A stretch of 64,000 nt of DNA from Curvularia sp. ZM96 (lineage: Eukaryota > Ascomycota > Dothideomycetes > Pleosporales > Pleosporaceae). Below the pieces are notes generated by a model. The model saw nothing but the letters and a program-made list of their open reading frames with translations. It did not search any database and had not been told where the DNA came from. The position numbers and the translations under genes were made by a program. Location: NCBI GenBank assembly GCA_022457065.1, contig JAJGBQ010000001.1, forward strand, positions 7,068,001-7,132,000, given 5' to 3'. This document shows, in pieces, positions 11,425-20,303 of this stretch. Position 1 is the first letter of the stretch. Each line of letters opens with the position of its first letter.

Positions 11425-12726
11425 TCACCCCCTTGCCACCAGCAAACCTTTCTCATACAACCCCGAGATGATGCTTACGTTCCTCCCTGCATCTCTCGCA
11501 AACGTTGCACTGGAGCAAAACTCTTTCCCGTCATTTTTATACACCGTCTTGACACCGTCTTTCCGATCCCACTCCGCCACCCAGCTCGGTGACGTACACT
11601 CACAGGCTTTCTTCTCCTCTTCCGAACCATGCATGTTACACTTTGCCCTAGCTTTGCTGACAACCATCAGCGCTGGGGCAAACGGGTGACCCGCCATGAG
11701 AAGTTTTCCCGCGGAGTCGACCGAGAGGTTGTCCACAGAAGATGGAACGCGGATATACTCGGTGGGTTGAAGAGTAATAGTGTCTGGGTCGAAAGTATAA
11801 AGCTGCACTGCTGGCTTGGACGTCGATGCGACAGCCACGATTTTGGAATCCAGCATTGTGACTCCGTTCGCGAAGCCAAGGCGTGCTAGTTTCTTTGTGT
11901 GAGACGCGTTGTTGATGTCAACGTAGACGATGCTGCCGCCAGGGATACCGGCAAAAGTTTCGACTTTTGAGAGCAAGGGTGATGTCAGGGCTCCGATGTA
12001 GTGGTCGTTAGTTACCAGCATCTTGCCATCACCGAGACTATGGATGGAGTTGGGAGTGTGTACTAGCGCGTGCTTCAGCGTTCGGACATGTTTTGCCGTG
12101 GCATCCTGTACGGAGACTTGAAACACTTCGATGATATTTCCAGAATTACGAGAGTGGTTGATAACGTATAGTGTCGATGTTGCAACATCAAACTCTATAC
12201 CTAGAGGTTGAAAGTCTGTTGTGTTAGGGCGGCCGATCAATTCGAGTGGTCTGACAGCTTGAGAATCTGGAACGTTCGGCGTTGAGTAATCGTAGATCCA
12301 GATGTGTGCGCTGTCCTGTCCGTCTCTCCTTGCCGGAGGTGGTGCGAATGTGCCCTGCTCCACATTAGCTGATCCACAGATTACAATACGTTATCGCGGG
12401 AAATTTGTGACTGGGAAACTCTTACCATGACGGTATTCCATTGATCCCTCCCCGGATTGCAACTTACGAACGCGATTCCCATGCCATCCTCGATCAACAC
12501 ATCTTCGCAATTTCGCAGCCGGTCACTAAACTTAATTTCGTGTTGCTTCAAAAGATTAACGTTCTCGAATTTCCCCGGGCGGTTTGCGATAATCCCTGAG
12601 AATGCGATACCACGATCGTATAGATACGGTGCTATCAAACCCAGTGCGACGACGCACTAGAATGTCCACGTTAGCTGTGCGTCTCAATCTATCTGGGGCA
12701 TGCCATACAAGAGACTGTAGAATCAT
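11425..12726 (-). CDS. Paraoxonase/arylesterase-like (PON family) beta-propeller hydrolase
   Basis: Three exons (12726-12709, 12656-12426, 12354-11425) give about 392 aa. The first exon encodes only six residues (MILQSL) and joins a hydrophobic stretch CVVALGLIAPYLY, so the protein has an uncleaved N-terminal anchor like animal PONs. Visible PON hallmarks: an acidic NCEDVLIEDGMGIAFVSCNP segment (calcium site region), VTNDHYIG (PON NDHYF-like), GFANGVTM and SSVDNLSVD. These correspond to blade positions that bind the two calcium ions and the substrate. The family hydrolyses lactones and aryl esters, probably in the secretory pathway or at the surface. The gene converges on the FAD oxidase gene. 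The substrate is not predictable. Confidence 0.85.
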
Positions 12727-13369
12727 CTTCAAATCTCCCTGATATTATGGCAAAGTTACGGAGATGAACGGGTTGATGGGGTTGCAGAGCAGCCGAATCT
12801 AATTAAGATTATGTGCTGACGGCTCCGTAGAATTAAAATCTAGGCCTACGTAACGTGACAGCTGCAATCAGCATCATCAAGATGGGTCCTCGTTAGTAAT
12901 CAGATGTGGTTAGCTCCATTAATAATCAGTGGTCAGCTATGTTGATTACGATGAAAACGCTATCTAGCATGGATTAGACTGAAAGTTTTGGCACAAGAGA
13001 TGCAGAAGTTGTGGGTAAAAGGTTACACAGTTAGGGTAAATCTCCAAGTCGGGACTAGCTTTTAACAATAGAACACTTTGATCGATACTTGAGCCTTTTC
13101 AAACCCTATTATGCCGAATTCCGCTGCAACGCCTACCAAGGTTGCGACGAAGAATGATTGTCTCGGTATTTCTCTGGGGTAATGTAACATTGGCCAACTG
13201 ACGTTAGCGTTCAGCAAGAGCATCGGACCTTGAGCTCCTATTAGGATCTACCTGTCTCACTTTTGTCCATTGTGTCGAGAAAATTTACCAATGATTGCCA
13301 TTTGAAACACCGGGCTTGCATCTCCGTTCTTGTTGGGCCATGTTGTGTAACAATGTGAACTTGGCACTA
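12727..13369. other. Intergenic, AT-leaning flank of the transposon island
   Basis: This 643-bp interval lies between the paraoxonase start and the left end of the DNA transposon (target TA at 13368-13369). No open frame or repeat is recognised. CpA and TpG are frequent here, so RIP has not spread visibly into this flank. Confidence 0.5.
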
Positions 13370-13417
13370 CCGTGCCCTACCACTTCGTGCGCGCAACCAC
13401 TTCGTGCGCGCGCGGCC
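13370..13417 (+). repeat. Left terminal inverted repeat of the pogo-like transposon
   Basis: It begins CCGTGCCC and matches the reverse complement of 31062-31109 with two differences over 48 bp. It contains a near-perfect direct duplication of a 17-mer (ACCACTTCGTGCGCGCA), a likely double binding site for the transposase. Confidence 0.92.
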
Positions 13418-13458
13418 CTGCAACCACTACAACCGCAACACCTTATATATCTACTACT

Positions 13459-14589
13459 ATGAGCAATATCGAGGCTGCGCCTACAGCTATTAATGCCTTA
13501 GAACCTAAAGAATCGTTTACGTATACTAAGATTGTAAAAAGATTTAGTGTTATTCAATCTACGCTTACCTAAAGATACTAAGGTCGCTGCGCCTCTTCTA
13601 TAATAGGCTGCTAAAAACGATAGCTTCTCTATCTACACTAGGAGCAGGCCTTAATAGCCTATATTAATTAACTTATAGAGAGAGGCCTACTACCTACTTA
13701 GTTAATAATACGCAATTTTACGTCGTAGATCGCCAAGAGAGAGGTTAGAGTACACTAGGTTAGTCGCTTTATTTAGCGCTATTCTAATTAGCTTATCTTA
13801 AAGTAGGTAGTAGATATAGATAACTATCGTTATAAAGCTGACTCTAGAAGTAAGTATAGCCTCTACTTTAGCCTTCTACGCGATAAAATTGATTAATATT
13901 ACGTTAAGGCGCGTTATATCTATAATATAGATAAGAAGGGCTTTATGCTTAGTATAGTGAGTCGCTTAAGGAGGATCTTTAGTAGAGCCTTGTACGAGAA
14001 TAGAAAAAGGAGGAGTACTATATAGGATGGCTTCTGCGAGTGGATAACGCTGCTAGCCTATATCTACGCTGATAGATCTTATCTTAAGCCTGTCTTAATC
14101 TATTAGTTAGCCTTAGGGTCTATACAGGACACCTGGCTGCAGGCTCTTGATCTAGATACACATTAGATTCGAGTTTCCTTATTATCTTCTGGCTGGACGA
14201 ATAATAAGATAGGCCTTGCGTGGCTGTAGTAGGTGTTTGATCGTAGTATAAGGGTAAAGGCACGCTCCTCCTACTAATTACTTATTCTTGACGGCTATGG
14301 ATCTTACCTTATAATAGATTTTATTGATTATTGTGATTAGAATAAGATCCTCCTCGTAGTCTATCCTCCTCACTTAACCTACACGCTGTAGCCTCTCGAC
14401 GTTAGCATGTTTAAGCCTCTCTTAATAGCGTACTCGAACGAGGTTTCTGCCTTTATAGATAGGAGTTAAGGCCTTACCTTAATAAGTAAGAGGGACTTCT
14501 TCCCTCTCTTCTACTAAGCCTAGTAGGCCTCTTTTAAAGAAATAACGATTCTAAACGCCTTTAAGGCTACAGGAATCTCGCCTCTTAAC
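13459..14589 (+). pseudogene. Pogo-like transposase, N-terminal and catalytic part (RIP-degraded)
   Basis: This is one continuous frame of 377 codons from ATG to the retrotransposon A insertion, interrupted only by TAG/TAA codons that fit former CAG, CAA or TGG. The N-terminus (MSNIEAAPTAINALEP, then SFTYTKIVKRF) resembles the psq/CENP-B-type helix-turn-helix of fungal pogo transposases. The DDE_1 catalytic core is recognisable: LLILDGYGSY (usually DGHGSH) and YPPHLTYTLQPLDVSMFKP. The frame continues at 30217 after the TTAAC duplication. The gene is certainly dead. Confidence 0.9.
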
Positions 14590-15011
14590 TGTTACGATCC
14601 CTGAAAACGCTGACACAAAGTGGACCCGTAAGCAGTTTGAAGGATCGCGACTACGCCGCAATCCTCTTAGGACCACGCCGCACGTCACGTGACTTAATTA
14701 GTAATTAGTAGCTCTTAGCGCTACTAAGCAACTAAGCACTTTATAGGAATATATGCACGATGCTTAGTAATTAGTAGTACTTAGTACAACTAAGTAACTA
14801 AGCAACTTATATTAAGTAGAAGTATATAGCATTAGGCATTAGGCCCTTATAGCTCGATGTGTTTAACTTAAGTTACGAGTATAAGTATAATATAAGAGTT
14901 ACTTGTAGAGACACTATTTATATTACTCTATTGCTTTATCTGCGAAAACTAACCTTAGAGTCTTAATACTAGAAGTCTTATATTACTTCTACTTAAGATC
15001 TACTCTTAACA
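14590..15011 (+). repeat. 5' LTR of element A (422 bp)
   Basis: The boundaries TG...CA are set by the TTAAC target duplication and by comparison with the 3' copy. The 3' LTR is also exactly 422 bp once the solo LTR and its TTCCA duplication are removed. Visible differences between the two copies are mainly C/T and G/A transitions in CpA/TpG context (for example CCCTGAAAACGCTGA versus CCCTAAAAACGCTAA). A GTCACGTGAC palindrome lies at 14684-14693. Confidence 0.93.
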
Positions 15012-16686
15012 CTTTAAACACTCTTACGATAAGCGATATTGCTATAAACACTCTAGACGCTTTCTAGGCTAGAGAATCCGCTAATCTTAGTAATAAGCCT
15101 AACTTGTACTATAGTAACTGTAATAAGCTTAAAGCTTGGCTTCTCTAGGTTGACTGTTACTTCTACCTCTATAACGAAAGAATTGCAACTAACGATAGGG
15201 TTGTATTAGCTACTACGTACCTTTAAGGTAACGTAGAAAAATAGGCTAACCCTATTATTAAACGATATATAGACGATTCTATTAAAGACGCTAACAATAC
15301 TACCCTAGTTAAAGACTAGAATACTTTTAAAATTAGAATGCGACAAAACTTCTCACTCTTTAAGAAATTAGTAGTCGCCGAGTAAAAGATTTAGACTCTA
15401 CGATAGACTAGGCCTGCCGCCGACTACACGACCTAATTCTAATAATACGCTACGAGTATTAACTAGGACGATAACGCTCTTATGCGTATGTATAAACAAG
15501 GTCTTAAGCCTTCTGTACGCAAAGAACTTATAAGAACTAGAACCTTAATTACTAACCTTAAGAAACTTATAACTAAAGCTATAAGATTAGATAATAAACT
15601 TTACGAACTCGTACTAGAAGAACGACTATTCGCGAAAGGAACGCGTAACTAAGGAAATTTAAACGATTAGCCTCGATAAAACTAATACTAACGTTTATAG
15701 CCTAATACGGGAAAATAGCGAAACTACACTTCTAGGACTCTAGAAGTCTATAGAGAATTTAGTGCGGAACCTATGCACCTAGATAACCTTAATAAAGGTA
15801 AGGGACTAAGAAGAAATAATAAGGAACGACCTAAGAAGACGTTTAACTACTACAAGTGTGGCAAGAAAGGCTATATAGCACGAGATTGCTAAAGTATAGA
15901 CACGAATAAGGTTAAGCGACAGCTTAATATAATATAAAGGAAGTTAGAACTTGATAATAATAAGAAATAGAATATTATTACTTAACTAACGCTAACCGCA
16001 CTTAAAGGAGAAGAAGAACTTCTTAAGAGATTCGAAGACATTACCCTTATAGCTCTAGAAGCATCTAATAAGAACGACGAACCTCTAAGCGATAAGGAAT
16101 ACGAGACACTAGAGGAAGTAGAAGAACCTTAGACGCCTAGGACTAAATATTAGAAAATAGCTAGCTTTAAGAAGAAGTATTAACTAGCTATACTAGCACG
16201 ATTGCCTAGTCGAGACAATATATACTACGTGGAAACTTAAATTTAGAAACTAAATAAAATACTTAGACAAGAATATACTATCTACGATTATATATAGCTA
16301 GAAATACTACTCCTAATGTACTATAACTTATAGCACCTCTAAGCTAATATTAATTTCTATAAAATTAAGACTACGCAAAGCCTACCTAACTATACGTATA
16401 TCTTCGCTAATATTTAGAGGCTACAAGAAAGAATATACTAATGTAACGAATAGTACTACTAACCTTATTAGCAAGAAAAGATAGATATACTGTAATAGGT
16501 ATAGAAGGTAAAAGAAGCCTAGACTAATAATAATATATACTAAATTAGTTAACATTAGTATAACGCGAATAACCCGCAATATAGTAAGTTGCACTAGACT
16601 ATATATACTACTAAGTTCTGCCTAGCATACTAGAACGCTAAATAGAACGAAGGATAGTTACTAAAGAAGGTTTAAGGAGAACCTAC
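15012..16686 (+). pseudogene. Element A gag region (RIP-degraded)
   Basis: The stretch after the 5' LTR translates in broken frames to a gypsy-like Gag. Recognisable parts are a capsid-like segment around NKLKAWL (about 15125) and a CCHC knuckle near 15848-15890 read as YYKCGKKGYIARDC, where the first Tyr (TAC) fits a RIP-mutated Cys. Acidic and Lys-rich spacers follow. The coding region is cut at 16686 by element B and resumes at 24985. No primer-binding site beginning TGG directly follows the LTR; instead CTTTAAACACTC is present. Confidence 0.75.
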
Positions 16687-17166
16687 TGTTACACGGGGGT
16701 TCGCTATACTCACCTAGTCTCGGTCCGGGTTAGGGCGAGACTTGTATTGAAGTATTCCGTGCGATTGTTTTCTAGCGATTCGTAGTAGAGAGAAGTTATA
16801 GGAGTTTAACTAAAATAAAGTAACAATTAATTCTATAGTAAATAGAATAACTAAGTATCAATCTAGGTAAGAGAAGAACTTATAAGAGTTAACTATACTA
16901 AGTGTAATAATAAAATCTAACCTATTCTTATACTTATTGTAATCTACCTAGTCGTTAGGGCGGCTCTTGCTATTACTAACGGTCTCTTCTACTGTGATGG
17001 CTCCCTGCCATTACATACGCTCCTGCTATTACTAATAGATAGCCTTAGCGTGACGGCAGTTACGTGATCATCGCCCCGCGGTAATTATTATCTTTTGACG
17101 TGGCGCCTAATAGTCTCTAACCTACGGCCCTCGTCTAGGAGGAATCCTTCGCTGTTGCTTATAACA
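16687..17166 (-). repeat. 3' LTR of element B (480 bp)
   Basis: On the plus strand it begins TGTTACACGGGGG and ends TTATAACA. It pairs with 24500-24979, also 480 bp, and with the solo LTR at 19824-20303 in reverse orientation. RIP-type transitions are visible, for example the CACGTGA core changed to TACGTGA near 17055. Confidence 0.92.
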
Positions 17167-17305
17167 TTATCCCCTCTCTTAGGGTTATCGTCCTAATACC
17201 CTAGATTATCGTTTTCTTGTGTGTCGCTTAGCGCTAGCGGCGTAAATAAGTATAGAGGCACGCCCGTCGTATTGTAAGCGTTCCTTCCTCCGTGCCTTCC
17301 TAACT

Positions 17306-17911
17306 ATGCCTAAGGTTCCGTCTTCTCGCCGTGTTCGTGCCTAGAGTTTAACTTCTAAGCGTCGAGCTCGTGCTAACCGTGTAAAAGAGTAGGGTCACGA
17401 AATGACTTATCGCTGTAAGCGTTATAAGGAGAAGAACCTCTATTGCTTTATAGACACTATAACTAGCCGTTATGCTAGTTATATTTCTGTTATAGCTAAG
17501 TGTAGTTTGTTTATTTCTAAGAAAGAGTAGGAGAAGGTTTAGCGCGAGAAGTGGTAGAAGTAGATCGAGATTGCGCGTTTAAAGGCCTAGCTAGCTTAAC
17601 GTGAGCTAGAACTTCTAGAGGCTAAGGCGTAAGAGTAAGCATTTGCTAATTAAGATCTTACTATTTTGAACTTTCAGGATCGCGCGAAAGAGCAGGCCGA
17701 GGGGAGTTCTGCCCCTAGTACGGACCTTCTAATAACTAGACTATCGCTACCTGAGTAGTCGACTGACTTAGGCTAGTTATAGGCTGACGCTTCTTTTAAC
17801 TCTTTTTCCCTTAATTACTTCCTTTCTCTTGAGAACCTAGTTCTCGCTTCTTTAGATGTTTCTAGTGGTACTTACGTACTAGTGACTTGTAGTTCGTTAG
17901 ATTTCCTTTAA
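17306..17911 (+). pseudogene. Antisense Zn2Cys6-like ORF of element B
   Basis: Read on the plus strand, opposite to B's gag-pol, one frame runs 202 codons from ATG (17306) to TAA (17911) with no frameshift; it is broken only by TAG/TAA codons of RIP type. The N-terminus MPKVPSSRRVRA is followed by Arg/Lys-rich residues like a nuclear signal. Then come Cys and Tyr codons at spacing C-x2-Y-x6-C-x8-Y-x2-Y-x6-C; each Tyr is TAT, as RIP makes from TGT, so the ancestral pattern is C-x2-C-x6-C-x8-C-x2-C-x6-C. A Lys/Glu/Leu-rich helix (KKE, ARLKA, RELELLEAKA) follows as a putative coiled coil. This is the layout of a Gal4-type regulator. Its 3' end overlaps the end of pol tail to tail. Confidence 0.7.
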
Positions 17912-18667
17912 GTTCCTAAGTGTTATAGCTCTTAGGCTATTCTTTCTACTTAACTAAGTACTTCTACTAACTACTAACTTTCTATAGGTTCTTAATTTCT
18001 TCGACTGTATACTCGTCGTCTTCGAGCTCTATGTCTTCTACTAGCTTGGCGTTTTAGAGTGCTAGTTCTAATAGTTTCTTATAGAAAACATTATGTATGC
18101 GCATGTCTAGTAGTAGTTAGAGTTTGTAGTTTACTAGTCCTAACTTCTCTAGAATTTTAAACGGTCTTAATTAGAGATTATCTAGTTTCTTGCTTAGTCG
18201 TTTAGTTTTTAGGTTTTGTCGTGACAAGAAAACTTTGTCCCTCTTCTTAAAGGTTAGTCTCTTAATCCTTTACTTATTTATAGCTTTAGATATCGTAAGG
18301 TTCCTATAAGCGATATTCTTACTTAGTTCTTCGTGTAATTTCTGTATTAGTTAAGCCTTATCGTCTACTCTAACTATAATACTTTTAATGTCTTTTAGGT
18401 CTTAATAAGCAACTAGCTTATACCCGTAATTAGCGTAGTACGGCGAGTGCTTTATAGTCGCCAACTTTGAACTGTTATAGGCTAATTATGCCGTTAGTAA
18501 GAGTTTAACCTAGTTGTCTTATAGCTTATTAGCGTATATTCGCAAGTATTATTCTAGCGTCTAGTTTGTTCGTTCTGTTTGTCTATTAGTTTCTAGGTAG
18601 AAGCTAGTCGATAGCTTCTTCTTTACTTCTATTTTCGCTAAGAACGTTAACTAATACTTTAATGTAA

Positions 18668-19092
18668 TGTTACGAACCTGAAGGAAGGAGGCACGGCGGT
18701 TAAGTTAAGGAACATCGACACCCAGTCGATGGGGCCATATGTAACGCGGGGGTCAGTGTCACGTGACTCCCTCGGACCTCTATGCACGAGGAGGGGTCTT
18801 GGCAGACTCCTCGTACATAAGCCACAGAGGAAAGCTCCTCGTACATCAGCCACCGAGCAATCCTCGGACTCCTCTAACCAAGAGTTACGAGCATCACCAG
18901 TATATAGGATAGGCATTGAGCCCTTATGGCTCGATGTATTCAACTTAAGTTACGAGTACAAGTATCTACAATACAATAGTTACTTGTAGAGACATTATTC
19001 ATATCACCCTGTTGCTTCATCCGCGAAAAACAACCTTAGAGTCTTGACACCAGAAGTCTTATATTACTTCCACTCAAGATCCACTCTTAACA
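18668..19092 (+). repeat. Solo LTR related to family A (425 bp), inserted in B integrase
   Basis: TGTTACG...CTTAACA with the 5-bp duplication TGTAA (18663-18667 and 19093-19097). Its 3' half closely matches element A's LTR (GGCATTGAGCCCTTATGG, AACTTAAGTTACGAGTACA), but the 5' half is different, so it is a separate subfamily. It keeps many CpA and TpG dinucleotides, unlike its surroundings, so it arrived after the main RIP episode or escaped it. GTCACGTGAC lies at 18758-18767. Confidence 0.9.
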
Positions 19093-19823
19093 TGTAAATA
19101 GTTTGTCTCTATCTGTAATAAATTCTTTTAGTATTCTATACTCTAACATAAGTGTCTTTAAAACCTCGTACGCGCATTCTTTTGCTATAATAGTTTCTTC
19201 TATAGGCACGAACTTTGCGCCTTTAGTTAATCTACACATGATTACTAGGATGGTGTCGTAGAGTCGAGCTAATCTAGGTTTGAGTGACTTTGGGAGCTTT
19301 ACTATAAAGTCTATTGTCACGCTACTCTATAGTCGTATTAGTGGCTGTAAGGGTTATAATAGGCTATAGGGCTTATGTCTCTTAGGCTTATTCTAATAAT
19401 ATGCTAAATAGTTGTCTAATACTTTCTACACTTTCGCTCGCAAGCGTAGTATCTCGAACACCTTCTTTAGTCGCCTGACTATTTCTTCTACTGCTGTATG
19501 TCTATATTCTAGGGACTCGTGTAGGGTTTAGATAAGTTTAGTTCTTATGTAAGGAGGTATATACGTCCGTGTTCCTTCTCTTAGAGCTTTAAGCTCCTTC
19601 CCGTCGTTCGCTACTTCTGGCGGGTAGAGATCTGGTCGCCATAGCGTTACCCTTTCCTACTATTCTTGCGTTAACGTTTCTGTTAGCGCGGCTACCTTAG
19701 CTACTCTAGCTAGTTCTGGCTAGTTGTACTTTAGACTGCCGTTGGGTATCCTCTTAAGTACTGTATCGTGTAGTTCTTTATGACCTTCTTCGCGTAGGTT
19801 GGATCTTCGGCTTAGGGCGTCTG

Positions 19824-20303
19824 TGTTACAAGTAACAGCGAAGGATCTCTCCAGGACGAGGGCCGCAGGTTGGAGACCATTGGGCGCCACGTCAAAAGGT
19901 AATGATCACCGCGGGGCGATGGTCACGTGACTGCCGTCACGCCAAGGACAACCGTCAGTGATGGCAGGAGCATATATGATAGCAGGAAGCCATCACAGCA
20001 GGCAGGACCGTCAGTGATGGCAAGGGCCGCTCTGACGGACAGGCAGATAGCAATGGGTATAAGAATGGGTTGTATCTCATTATTACACTCGTTATGGTCA
20101 ACTCTTATAAGTTCTTCTCTTACACAGATTAATACTTAGTTATTCTATCGATATAGAATTGATTGTTTGTTTTACATTCAGTTAAACTCCTATAACTTCT
20201 CTCCACTACGAATCGCTAGAAAACAATCGCACGGAATACTTTATACAAGTCTCGCCCTAACCCGGACCGAGACTAGGTGAGTATCGCGAACCCCCGTGTA
20301 ACA
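19824..20303 (+). repeat. Solo LTR of family B (480 bp)
   Basis: TGTTACAAG...GTGTAACA with duplication GTCTG (19819-19823 and 20304-20308). The length equals the LTRs of element B, in opposite orientation. It is little affected by RIP. Its upstream half holds a repeated CCGTCAGTGATGGCA (19952-19966 and 20008-20022), an inverted GCCATCAC between them, and GTCACGTGAC at 19922-19931, all plausible promoter elements. Confidence 0.92.
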
